Positions 22,882 through 33,623 of a DNA stretch of 64,000 nt are shown here, piece by piece. A program made the translations under genes and the position numbers. Below the pieces are notes generated by a model. The model searched no databases and was not told the DNA's origin. It saw nothing but the letters and a program-made list of their open reading frames with translations. Within the stretch, counting starts at the first letter, position 1, and each line of letters opens with the position of its first letter. The stretch comes from Bidens hawaiensis. Taxonomy: Eukaryota > Streptophyta > Magnoliopsida > Asterales > Asteraceae. The stretch covers positions 186,001 through 250,000 of the forward strand of contig JAIQDT010003016.1 of the NCBI GenBank assembly GCA_021521415.1. Direction: 5' to 3'.

Positions 22882-25172
22882 CACATCACATATTTAGGTT
22901 GAACGATAAAAACAAGTATGCGGTTTATGTTTCTGAAGAAGAGCATAACCATAGTTTCGTGCATAAAGATGATATTCAGTTTTTAACATCTGCGAGAAGG
23001 GTAGATTACGTAAAAGAAAGTGCTATTCAAGCGTGGTCTCAAGTAAATCTAGGGCCTGTTAGAGCGTTTAATATTTTGAAGAGTTTGTATGGTGGTTATG
23101 AGTAGGTAGGTGCAACAAAGAATGACTTTAAGAATTTTAAGACGCGTCAAAGTGAATACATTAGTGAATACGATGCAGATATGGTAATTAGACGTCTTGA
23201 GAAGAAAAAGAAGCACTGTCCCAATTTTTCATTTGATTACACTATTAAAGAAGACGAAACTTTAGGTGGGTTGTTCTGGGCTGATGAGAATTCAAAGAAA
23301 AGTTACTTGATTTTTGGTGATGTTGTAGGGTTTGATGCGACCTATCGATCAAACAAGTAAGACACAAAATTTCATTGTGTCTTTTTTCATTCATTGTTTC
23401 ATTTCTTTTGTTTTTAACTTTTTGATTTTGTTTTCTAGGTATGATATGGTGTTTGTCCGTTTCACTGGTATAGATAACCACAATAGGAGTATTACACTTG
23501 GTGTTGCATTTCTTGGACCTGAAACTACTGACTCGTACAAGTGGTTATTGAGGGTATATGCTCATGCCTTTAGTTCTGCACCTAAAGTAGTTGTTACTGA
23601 CCAAGACGCTGCTATGAAGAGGGCTATTCAGGATGTTTTTCCAAATAGTGGACATAGATTATGTATGTGGCATATTTAGGAGAAAGTGACTAGTAAGGTA
23701 TTGTTATTATATTTCTGTATTGTGTCATATTTATGCATTGTGTCTTTTTTTACTGTTTTCTTTCTTTTATGTACACTGTGTCTTTTTTATTCTACTCTAT
23801 CTAAATTGTGTCTTTTTTCATGTTCAAATGTTTGTAGGTTGGGCCAGCGACGCCTAATGTTTTTGAGTTCAAAGAAAAATTAGCTTAGATTGTGTGGACA
23901 TATTATATTACAACGGATGAGTTTGAAGAGAAATGACCCTCAATTCTTTCTGAATACGGCTTAAGTGATCATGAGTGGTTGGTTGATCTTTATAAGATTA
24001 GACAAGAATGGATACCTGGGTATTATCTACAAGAGAATTTTTCTGGACTTATGCGTACCAAGTCAAGATCAGAAAGTGCGAACCATTTTTTTAACCAGTT
24101 TTGTAATCCAAGGTCAACATTAGTTGTGTTTTTAGTCACTTTGATGCGGCAGTTGAGTCTCAATGGTATGAGCATAGAGGAAATGATCACCACTCTCGAT
24201 ACACCATTCCTGGATTTATGAATCCAACGTTCGTTCTTGAGAGTCAAGCTGCAAAAACTTTTACACGGACGATTTTTTTTATCAACAACTGGCAATAGAG
24301 GATGGTATTCATAGTTGTGCTTCTGTTAATAGACAACCAGTTGGTGATTTTTTGAAATTTGAAATTGAGGATTTGAAGCAGCCATGCTCTACATTTTTTG
24401 AGGTTTCAGTTCCTGTTTCTTTTTTTTTTTTCATTTTTTCTTATATTTGTTTTTCATTGTGTAATATTAATGCTATTCATTGTGTTTATTATATATTTTC
24501 TTTTTTGCTTATGTAATATTTGTGTATTTCTATTAGTCTTTTTTTGTTTGTGTTCTTTTTGTGTAGGTTATGTATCGAGGTACAGATCAAACAATATCAT
24601 GCAACTGCAGAAGATTTGAATTGTTTGGATTACTATGTAGACATATTTTTATGTTCTTAGAATTAGTTTCATAACAGAATTCCCGAAGAAGTATATAGTT
24701 AGGCGATGGAGAAAGGAAGATATCTCAAATACGTCACTTTCTTCTTTTAGGCCCGAAGAGTTTGGGGAAAATCATGCAGATGTTGAAGATGTTCTTCGTC
24801 AACTTAGGTTTGCTCACGAGTATAATATAAATAAATTGGTTAGTAACAAAGAAAAATTGTGTCTTTATAGAGATTATGTCAAAGATTACATGTCTAAGGC
24901 TGATGAGGCTCAAGTTGTTGCCCCCCCCCCCCTAGCAGGAAAGATAGATTTGAAGAAATGACTGGAATGAGAGAACCATGTAGTGTCACAATCAGAAACC
25001 TGTTAGAACAAGAAAAAAAGGTTGTGGGAGTCATGAACATTTCAAGTCAGCTCGTGAGATAGCAATTAGTCAAGCTGGGGACAAACAAAGGGGATGTGGT
25101 TTCTACAAAGGTGTTGGTCACAATATAAGCACTGCAAGTTATACTTACAAAGCATTAAAGAGAAAGAAGTAA
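22881..25172 (+). pseudogene. FAR1-type MULE transposase, 3' part (transposase core and SWIM finger)
   Basis: It continues the gene begun at 9114. From about 22890 it reads FRLNDKNKYAVY ... EEEHNHSF, the end of the FAR1 DNA-binding domain. The MULE transposase core follows: VVGFDATYRSN (first Asp), VVTDQDAAMKRAIQ (second Asp), HRLCMWHI, and SRSESANHFF as a candidate for the acidic third residue. A SWIM zinc finger (CNCRRFELFGLLCRH) lies at about 24598-24650, and a short Cys/His tail ends at the stop 25170-25172. Three GT-AG introns fit: 23357-23438, 23698-23837 and 24403-24566. Internal stops (TAG 23103, TAG 23677, others near 23885 and 23935) show it is broken. The protein would bind the element's ends and cut and rejoin DNA in the nucleus. 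Confidence 0.8.
24921..24932 (+). repeat. 12-base C run inside the transposase C-terminal region
   Basis: The C homopolymer would encode a proline run and is a likely slippage or assembly-error site. Frame continuity across it should not be trusted. Confidence 0.6.
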
Positions 25173-25600
25173 CCAGTTCAGGAGTTTCTTGTTTGCAAGA
25201 TTCAGAGCCTCAATAATTTTTTACTTTAGTTTATTGTGTAATAATGGTCTTTGTATCTAATTCTCATTGTGTCATACTGTCTGAATGGAGTGGCTTACTT
25301 TTAGCTTTTATACTTCAGCTTTTATTGTGTTATAATGATCATTGTGTCATATTTTATATATTGTGTTATAATGGTCATTGTGTCATACTGGAATATTTTG
25401 GTCTAAATGTTAAGCATTAAAGAGAAAGAAGCAACAATCAGTTCAAAAGTTTTATTGTGTAATAATGATGATTGTGTCTAATTCTCATTGTGTCATACTT
25501 TTAGCTTTTATACTTTAGGTTTTTTTGTGTTATAATGGTCATTGTGACATATTTTATATATTGTGTTATAAACCATTCAAACTAATCAATATTTGCATGG
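25173..25600 (+). repeat. Duplicated 3' flank of the transposase gene, rich in ATTGTGTC
   Basis: A block that starts with the end of the transposase gene (GCATTAAAGAGAAAGAAG) occurs at about 25152 and again at about 25409. Each copy is followed by alternating TTGTGTAATAATGG / CATTGTGTCATA words. The two copies are roughly 250 bp apart and diverged. At least five exact ATTGTGTC octamers lie here, all on the + strand. Confidence 0.7.
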
Positions 25601-25798
25601 TCATTGTGCCATAAACATAGTGATATTAATATTGAAAAATACGATCATACAATGCATGTTTCATACAATATTCGAGAAGAACCCAAATACATTTCAAATC
25701 TTGTCATAAACCATTCAAGTTTTAAAAACAAAACAGATTACCATACCCATAACCAACAAGTTAACATTTTCTTAACCAACCATACATCCACCTTTTCT

Positions 25799-26185
25799 TC
25801 AATCCACTTCTTTAGCCAACTTTTTTAGTACTCTCTTTTTTGCCTTACTTTGTAGCTTCTTTCTTTCTGCTGCTGATTTTGCCAAATAATGTTTCATCCT
25901 TTCTATAACAAAGTCTCTGTTCTTGTTTATGTCATGCAAAGTTATCTTAGTGACATACTTCTTGTGTAAATCTATGATTTGCGGCTCCTGTTTTTTGGTT
26001 TCCTCCTTCAAAAATCCACATGCCCAATCCTTGGCTTCCTCAACCTTATAAGTCTCCATATGCCTCATTAAAAAATATACCACAATCCTTGGCATTTGTA
26101 ATTCTTCTATTTTTATAGTTTGCATAAGGATTGCCTTTGGATGTGATATATGATCAAGGTAAGCTTCAAAATCTTCTTTTTGAAA
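25799..26185 (-). pseudogene. Ulp1/C48-like protease, C-terminal exon
   Basis: On the - strand the reading runs from about 26180 to the stop at 25799: FEAYLDHISHPKA ... ELQMP ... LMRHMETY ... DWACGF ... KYVTKITLHDIN, followed by a Lys-rich tail. This order (LQMP, then the catalytic Asp-Cys-Gly, then MRHMETY) is that of Ulp1-like proteases carried by plant MULEs. The Asp-Cys-Gly codons are present at about 26081-26089 but in a neighbouring frame: the T run just after them has gained or lost a base, so the long open frame reads RIVVYF instead. The active-site cysteine is therefore encoded but out of frame. Ulp1 enzymes cleave SUMO; the role in transposition is unknown. Confidence 0.72.
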
Positions 26186-26263
26186 AAAAAAAATAATAGT
26201 TGTGTTTTCTGAAAAAAAAATTAAAAAAAGATGTGATATATGATCGATTTATATACTTACTAT

Positions 26264-26376
26264 TTTTTTTCGTAGCCATTGTATTTCTCTTCAAAGCTTA
26301 ACGTTGAAGCAAGTTGTCAATGAGAACAATCCTTGTGTCTTTTAGGTTGAAGCAGATGACATAAAAGTGGTGTGCC
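26264..26376 (-). pseudogene. Ulp1-like protease exon with catalytic His and Asp
   Basis: On the - strand, directly after an acceptor-like ATTATTCAG, the reading is AHHFYVICFNLKDTRIVLID, then N. It matches the Ulp1 pattern in which a histidine precedes a short strand and an Asp follows in a (L/I)IDN/S block. After IDN the frame must shift by one base to continue as STLSFEEKYNGYEKK, and it then meets a donor-like GTAAGT. So this exon also carries a frameshift. Confidence 0.65.
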
Positions 26377-26576
26377 TGAATAATTAGTACAAATACAATA
26401 TCAAGGTCTTCAATAGTTTCAATTTTTTCTTTCTTTAAAAGTTCAGTCATTTTAATCCTGAACTGATCAAATCTGTTCGTCTCATATGTATCAAAGTCAA
26501 ACTGTATACAATCGTATTAGATAATGAAAAATATATAAATATTACACAAAACATATAATACGACTTAAAATGGCAC

Positions 26577-27060
26577 AATGACACAGTGACACAATGTACC
26601 TACAATCATCAGGATATTGCAAAACAGACGATGTGCAGATTTTTTCCCCTTGTCTTCTCTCCATTGTTTAAAATATGTGACCACATATTTATAGCATCGA
26701 CATGTAATTTAACTCCTGGTATCAAGCTTTCCATTTCAACTCTTGGCAATGATATAACATCTTTAATCAAGAATATAAAATCACTGGGAAAAAACGGATA
26801 GCAATTAATAAAGTAACTATACAAAATATCATTGTGTTAACTTTTGTAATAAAATTTAAAAGGTGTTGCGCCAAATGTCTTCGGTCCCTGTAAATAAGTA
26901 GGATGAAACATTATTCTTAGGTTGTGTCCTTTTGCCTGTCATTACAACTTGTCTTTGAACGAAAGGAGAACACAGGATTTCAGCCAAATTCCTATTTCTT
27001 GTAGGTCCATGTTCATCATTCTGTTGTTGCCCATGTTCCTCATTCTGTTGCAGTTTTACA
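26577..27060 (-). pseudogene. Ulp1-like protease, exons before the catalytic core
   Basis: The - strand frame around 26609-26824 reads VISLPRVEMESLIPGVKLHV, then DAINMWSHILN, which has the feel of the segment that precedes the catalytic His in MULE-borne Ulp1 proteins. Further upstream (about 26875-26990) comes ILCSPFVQRQVV ... YLFTGTEDIWR, resembling the SPF/SPY...(Y/F)(I/L)F segment before it. Exon limits were not fixed. Motifs GACACAAT and GACACAGTGACACAAT lie in the intron-like gap at about 26570-26590. Confidence 0.5.
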
Positions 27061-28690
27061 CTTAAAATTGGTTAGGCAATAATAACATTTTTAACTGGTG
27101 TGATGTAGTCATTTGCTTCTATTTGAAGGATTGGTAAATTCTTAATTGTTTTATCAACATCAACAACTTGTTCAACACCTTAATCTAGTTAAAATATGAC
27201 ACAATCAAAATATAACACGGTAGATTATGACACAACATACTTTATGACACAATATATAGCCTTGACCTGATTGTTTAACCTCATTCACATTTTTCTTTTT
27301 TTTTTGTGTTTCCCCCTTTTCAACCATGTCTTCCTTCTTTTTCTTTCCGGCTTCAAAACTCATCATGCCTTCAACAAGTTTAAATATGACACAGTCAAAA
27401 TATAACACAACAGACTTTATGACACAATATATATATACGTACCTTGACCTGATTGTTTAACCTCATCCACATTTTTCTTTTTCTGTGTTTCCCCTTTTTC
27501 AACCATGTCTTCCTTCTTTTTTCTTTCCAGCTTCAAAACTCGTCATGCCTTCAACAAGTTAAAATATGACACAAGCAAAATATAACACAGTAGATTATGA
27601 CACAATATATACGTACGTACCTTGACCTGATTGTTTAACCTCATCCACATTTTTCTTTTTCTGTGTTTCCCCTTTTTCAACCATGTCTTCCTTCTTTTTC
27701 TTTCCAGCTTCAAAACTCATCATCCCTTCAACAAGTTAATATATGACACAATCAAAATATAACACAGTAGATTATGACACAACACTTTATGACATAATAT
27801 ACATGTACGTACCTTGACCCGATTGTTTAACCTCATCCACATTTTTCTTTTTCTGTGTTTCCCCTTCTTCAACAATGTGTGCTACAACCTTTTATTTAGA
27901 CCTGATATACATTTTTGATATCGACTTTGTTTTCTCAGCAGCCATGTCTTTAGTTTTATTCTTTCCAGCTTCAAAACTCATGCTTTCTGAACTCCAGTTA
28001 ATATATGACACAATCAGTATATTATGACACAACACATATGTACCTTTAGACAATTTTTTTACCTCATCCACATGGTTCTTATTCTTTTCCCTTCCTTCTT
28101 CAACCATGGGTTATGCACCCTTTTCTTTTCCAGCTTCATTATTCATTGTGTTTTCTGTTGCTCCCACCTCTGATTCTGGAGTTGGTGGTGTTGGTTGAGA
28201 TAAATGCAAGTCAAAACTTCAGTGTTCAAAAGATTTAACGAGGTTTCTCCTTTTAATTAATGAAATGGCTTGTTGTTCCATCTGATCAAACTCCAAAATT
28301 TGTGATCCACTAACTTCAAATGGTGTACTTTCTATAGCATTTCCGTTTTTCACACCCATGTTAGCTTGTATAACTTCATCTTGGTCGCTTTTGTGAAACT
28401 TTTTTACCAAAAGTTCCCATTTGTCTTTTTGCTGTCTGATCAGTGTACCTTGTTGAAAACGATTAATTCCCTTTTGTAACAAAAACTCAATTTTCTCCCC
28501 ATGTTCATCAAATTATTTCAGCTCTTTCTTTAACATATTAGACAAAATCTGTAAAAACAAAGACAGTTTTTTTATTAATTACAAATTTAAACAAATGAAA
28601 ACCTAAAGAAAATGTAGATATGATTAATTGTCATACCACCTCTATCTCCAGTGATTCATCTTTACCAGACTCTGTCTCCATTGTGTTATA
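27061..28690 (-). pseudogene. Ulp1-like protease gene, N-terminal Lys/Glu-rich region
   Basis: The - strand has a series of short frames rich in Lys, Glu and Asp (for example FEAGKKKKEDMVEKGETQKK) separated by intron-like AT-rich DNA, then a longer frame at 28219-28482 (LIRQQKDKWELLVKKFHKSD...). No conserved domain is visible; such low-complexity linkers commonly precede the protease domain in MULE-borne Ulp1 proteins. The block 27181-27990 is a tandem amplification of one exon-intron unit. It is assigned to the Ulp1 gene by position and strand, not by homology. Confidence 0.45.
27181..27990 (-). repeat. Tandem array of about 181-bp exon-intron units
   Basis: About four to five copies of a unit are marked by CTTCAACAAGTT at about 27367, 27548 and 27727, with more diverged copies on either side. 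Each unit holds about 107 bp of Lys/Glu-rich coding-like sequence and about 75 bp of intron-like sequence. The latter begins GTACGT on the - strand and contains one or more ATTGTGTC/ATTGTGTTATA words. Confidence 0.75.
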
Positions 28691-28703
28691 TTTTCCAGAC
28701 TAT

Positions 28704-28775
28704 GTTTTCATTGTGTCATCTTCATCTGTTTCCATTGTGTCATCTTCATCTGTTTTCATTGTGTCATCTTCATCT
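28704..28775 (-). repeat. Three 24-bp repeats containing GACACAAT in codons
   Basis: Exactly three 24-bp copies (28704, 28728, 28752) differ by single bases. On the - strand each reads as an acidic octapeptide of the type DDTM(E/K)TDE, so the MULE-wide octamer lies in a putative coding sequence. The SIRE element inserted 11 bases beyond the array. Confidence 0.75.
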
Positions 28776-28786
28776 GACTATGTTTC

Positions 28787-29306
28787 TGTTAGTGCACGGT
28801 TTTGCGTCTTGAGTCTTTGTATTTAACGTTAATGTATTTGTCGTTTGTTTAATGTAATAAACAATTATTATAACATGTAATTCGTTAAGGTATTAGGCCA
28901 ATTCGCTAAGGATGTTTAGCGAACTGGTCCTTAAGTTAAGTTTCCCCTGATTCGTTAGGGAATGTTAACGAATCAGGGGGTGTTTCGCCTTTTTAATGTA
29001 TGTAACGAAGTAGGATCTGGTTCGCCAGGGGATGTTAGCGAACCAGACCTATCTTCTATATATAGTGAACATTGTTCACTTGTAATTTAAGTTTTGAGAG
29101 TTTAATTAACGATACTCTGTCCAAATCCTCTCTCGATCTTCAACCTTAATATTATTACATATACAGATAATATATAAACATACACAACACCTAATCATAT
29201 GTAATTATGAGTTAGATCTATTGTTAAAGTATTAATCGATTACGTTCAGATCTGAGATCTGTTATTGTTATTGTTACTGAGATTGATACACGTACGGGAT
29301 CCAACA
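28787..29306 (+). repeat. SIRE element 5' LTR
   Basis: 520 bp, starts TGTTAGTGCACGG, ends GGGATCCAACA. A TATATATA box lies at 29057-29064. Several inverted word pairs such as TTCGCTAAGGATGTTTAGCGAA lie in its first 250 bases; these join the TTCGYTA cluster of the leader. Confidence 0.92.
29057..29064 (+). promoter_or_regulatory. TATA box of the SIRE 5' LTR
   Basis: TATATATA in TTCTATATATAGTGAAC, 270 bases into the 520-bp LTR, a usual place for the retrotransposon promoter. It is conserved in the 3' LTR. Confidence 0.55.
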
Positions 29307-29308
29307 AG

Positions 29309-29320
29309 TGGTATCAGAGC
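29309..29320 (+). other. Primer-binding site of the SIRE element
   Basis: TGGTATCAGAGC, complementary to the 3' end of initiator Met-tRNA, two bases after the LTR. Confidence 0.9.
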
Positions 29321-30362
29321 TTTCGGGCTCAATTACACTTGATTTGGTGTTTAATTGGAATATTATTTTGTTTATGTTCTGTTTTTAGTGAATTTGGATC
29401 AATTTGAGGTTAATTGATTGAATTATGGTTAGTTTGGATTGGTTTATAGGCGTTAACGGTATTGGTAAGGTTTTATGAAGTGGAATTGAGGTTTGATTTG
29501 GTTTTGAGTGGATTTGGTATGGTTTTGGATTATGGTCGAAACAGAGTTGAGGTTTTGGGTTATTTGAGTTAGTTATCGAGGTTAATTGGTTACGAGGTTA
29601 GTGATTTTGGATTCGTGATTGTGCTACGAGTATTTTGATAGGTAATTTGTGGTTTTTGGTTAAGAATTGAGTTTGTATTATGGATCTGAGTTTTCTGGTG
29701 TTCTGGGTTTCGTATTCATCATTTCCAATTTTCTGGAAATTTCAGTTGAAGATTTGAAGATTCAAAGATGAAGATGATTCGCTATGTTGATTCGTTATCA
29801 ATTTCACTTTGATTCGTTCATTAAATCTGTCAATTCGTTACTTATTTCATGTGATTCGCTAGCGAGTTCGCTATATTAGCTGATTCGTATTATCTAATTC
29901 GCTGATTGGAATAACTGATTTGAGAGACACGTGTCCACCTTGGGATTTGTGTCATAACAACCTTTGCCACGTGGCATAAGGTATCAAAGTTTGTTATAAA
30001 CGGTTGTAACAATCTGATTCGTTATAGTTGATTCGCTAAATCAACTGTAGCTGATTCGTTATAGTCTGTTCGCTATCAGATTCGTTACAAGAAACCTTTA
30101 GTTCGCTAAGCTTGCAGTTCGTGATTGACTTAGTCAATTCGTTAGTATTGACTGATTCGTTGACTGATTCGTTGACCATCTGGTTTGTGGTCTGATCTAA
30201 TTCGTTAACCATTTGATTCGTTAAAATCAATTCTTTTTCGTTAACATTAATCCTTATTTCGTTAAGGTTTGATACGTTAATTACTGTTCACAGTTCACTA
30301 TAACTGTTTACAGTTCGTTAATTTTATTCATTATACCCTTGAAGTTTTAATACTTGTCAAAG
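29321..30362 (+). other. SIRE leader with a dense TTCGYTA array
   Basis: There is no gene in this kilobase between primer site and gag. From about 29775 to 30340 it holds roughly 20 copies of ATTCGTTA/ATTCGCTA and near variants, almost all in the same orientation. The first half is Gly-codon-like G/T-rich DNA (TTTGGTTTTGAG...). Confidence 0.8.
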
Positions 30363-33300
30363 ATGGCTGGTATGTATTCCTTGGCTTCTCAAAACATGTT
30401 GATGCAACAAATGTTGCAACTTGATACCGAGATAGGTTCACATTCTAAATGTCCAAGATTGATGAAGTTTAGTGACTTTGCCAAGTGGGAACCTCGATTT
30501 CGTGCACATTTGGGGTCTGTTCACCCTGACTGCTCATATTGTCTCGATGAAGTTAATAAGGAACCGTTGATTGGTGATGATACTATTGGTTTTGTTCCTA
30601 AAGCTGTTTCTCAATATTCACAATAAGAGAAGAAAGCTTTGGAAATCGAAACAAAAGCTTATTCCACTCTCACTATGGCATTGCAAGAAAATATCTTTCA
30701 TCAAGTGGGTAACATAAAGAGATGTGCTTCTCTATTCCAACATCTTCGTATGAGAAGTATGGGGAACACAGCTGAGAGTAAGAAAGTGATGCTCAAGTTT
30801 CAGTTTCGAAACTTTAATCTATTGAAGGGAGAAACAGTTGAAGAGATGATTACACGTTTTATTCACTTAATTGCTGAAACGGACAAGATGAAGTTAGAAA
30901 TTTCCGAAACGGATAAAATTGACACTATTAAGAGTGTGCTTCCAAGTTCTTATTCGACATTTCTCATGGTTTTGAAAGAGAATGACTATTTCTTGAATGA
31001 AGACTTGTCTGCACTTGAATTTTTACAAAAGATTGAAGTCATAGAATATGATCTGAAGTGTCAAAAATCTTCCAAGGAAAATCAAGATCCAGCCTTCTAT
31101 GGTGGAAGTATGCCTCTTAGTTCATCGATTTCTCCAATCAATGCTTTTCTTACTCAAGCTGCAAGCGAAAAAGAATCAACTATGTTTAATGATCCAAAAG
31201 TTTGTTTTTATTCTGCTGGTAATTTTGGATTGTCTGGTGGTTCTGGAAGTTCAACTACTACTAATCCATTTGCTTCACCACCTAGTGTTAATATGAAGGA
31301 AGCTGAGCAAAACTTTGCTTTTCTGACAGCTTTCATGTCTTCATATGAAAACTTGGTAAGTAGTAAGATTGCCACAAGTGATTTAACTGATGAGGACTAT
31401 GATCAGATAGATCCAGATGATTTGGAAATCATGGATTTAAAATGGAACATGGCTATGATCATCCGTAAGGTTAAAAGATTCATGCAGAGAACTGGAAAAG
31501 ATCTTCCGGCTTTAAACAAGAAATTGGGTTTTGACAAGTTGAAAGTAAAATGTTATAATTGTCAAGAATTTGGGCATTTCCCAAAGGAATGTGACAAACC
31601 AAAGAAAGAATACACTGGTTCTCGTGGTCAACATCAAAATTCTTCTACACCACGAGGTAGTGATGCAGATAAGAAACCATCCTCTTCTACAACACAAGAA
31701 ATGTTAGCAGATGGTAATGACTGGTCACAACGGTTATTATGTAATGATGCTCAAGCAAATTTGGCTATGTTTGGGTTACATAAATATTTTCAAGATACAA
31801 GTGGGAGTGAGATGTCTTCTGATAATGATTCTGGATCTGATTCTGACGACTCTTGTGACAAGCCTCCAACAGTATTTGCTTGTATGGCCAAGATCAATGA
31901 GGTTAGTCATTCTATCTCTGCTACTTCATCTGTTAAAGTATCATGTGTTGATTGTGAATCTGACAAACCTAAGTTAGAAGCCTTGAAAAGTCAAAATGAT
32001 AATCTTGTAAGAGAAATTGCTTCTCTGAAGGATACTTATCGACAATCTCTTGAATCTCAAATGAGATCTCGAGAAAAGATTGAAGCATTGTCGACAAGTA
32101 ACCATGATCTCAAAGCTGAGTTATCTGTAAAAATGACGATAAATGACCAAAAGTTTCAAGAAATTCTGAAACATCGTTCAAAGATAACCGAGCTTGAGAA
32201 TGAGGTTCTTGAGTTGAAGAACAAACTGGGAAAGTTTAGAAATTCTTCTTTTCTGTTAAATGAAATTATTGAAGTATCTTGTAAACAAAAGGATTCAAAG
32301 AAAGGTATTTGTTTTGTTGAAATTCCACCACCATTTCACAATGATTACAAAATTAAACCTTTTGCTAGAAAAGAAGAGGATTTGATTGAGAAAGAAACTG
32401 TGATTTTTGAAAAACCTAAACCAGTTAAAACAGAAAAACCAATTAAAACAGAAACAGTTAAGATCCAAGTTGCTCCTCAAAAACCTCATGTTCAGAGTAA
32501 CAAAGTCTTTGTTGAGAATGTTGACAAAGTGATTATCGAGGACGTGTTTGAACCTGCGATAATACACAAGTATAAGAACATTCCAAGTTCTTATCATATT
32601 CTTTGTGAACCTCAAGAATTTGAGGAAGCTGTGTATGGTTCATTTAAGTCTCACATGAAAAAGGAAGAACCGGTAAAAACTAAACCAGTAAAGGCAAAGA
32701 AGTCAGATAAACCAAAGATTTCTGATGAGGACTTAATGCAGTTTGTTAATCCTTCTAGTTCTAAGCCTTCATCTGTTCGAGTTTCTAAGTTAAAAGGGAT
32801 GGACACAATGTTCACAGAAAAAGATATTCCAATAAGTATCATTAAACCTGAACTTATTGAGAGTGTCTTTATCAATGAAACATCACAGATTCAAGATCTT
32901 AAACGTCGATATGCTCAAGCAAAAACATCAGTTCCATCTGATCCATTGACTAAAGAAAAACAAGTTTTAAAACAAGCAAATAAAATTAAATTTGTGAAGT
33001 CAACTGGGACAGATACGTTGAAGAGTTTCTCGAACTGTTCTAATTTGGATTTCTACTTGAAAAAGAAGTCTGAATTATCTGATGAGTTTGCTAAGAGCAT
33101 GACCAAACATATGAGTCATCATCAAACTTCTGCGTCATTCATTCCAACTACCTCTCAACATCATCGTGTAGACATGCGAAGCTGTTTTCTTTGCGGTCAA
33201 CATGGTCATGTAGTGAGAAATTGTAGTCAGAAGAGCTATCAGAATCTTCATCCTTTTATCAAGGACAACTCTAAGCCAATTCCATTGGTAAAGGAGATTC

Positions 33301-33602
33301 TGAAACGACCTGCGTCGTATGCTGATGACACTCATATTATGTTCTCTAATGTGAATCCTTGAAAGGTTATTCATGTTAATGAGACACATGGTCAGGTTAA
33401 ACCAAAGTTTGTCCCGCATGAGCCAATTTGTAGGAACACGAGTTCAAACATTGTTCAAGCAGCTTACTTAAGACTAAAGTCTAGGAAGCCGGTAACTTAT
33501 TCACAAGTGGCTGAACAACATTTGAACTCTGTTAAAGTTAATGATCAAAGAGAAAACCAAAAGGTGCCCAAGACTGAGGCCCGGGCTGCCTTTTTGAACT
33601 AA
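30363..33602 (+). pseudogene. gag: Gag of the SIRE element, with in-frame stops
   Basis: One reading frame runs from ATG 30363 (MAGMYSLASQNML) but is cut by TAA at 30624-30626 and TGA at 33360-33362, and ends at TAA 33600-33602. The first 250 residues have the copia-type Gag (UBN2-like) pattern, with KGETVEEMITRFIHLI and DKIDTIKSVLPSSYSTF. A zinc knuckle CYNCQEFGHFPKEC lies at about 31551-31590. Unusually far downstream is a second, CFLCGQHGHVVRNC, at about 33183-33222, separated by some 500 residues of Lys/Ser-rich and coiled-coil-like sequence. The extra-long Gag is typical of SIRE elements. Confidence 0.85.
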
Positions 33603-33623
33603 TCATCTTTATTTTGTGTGTAG

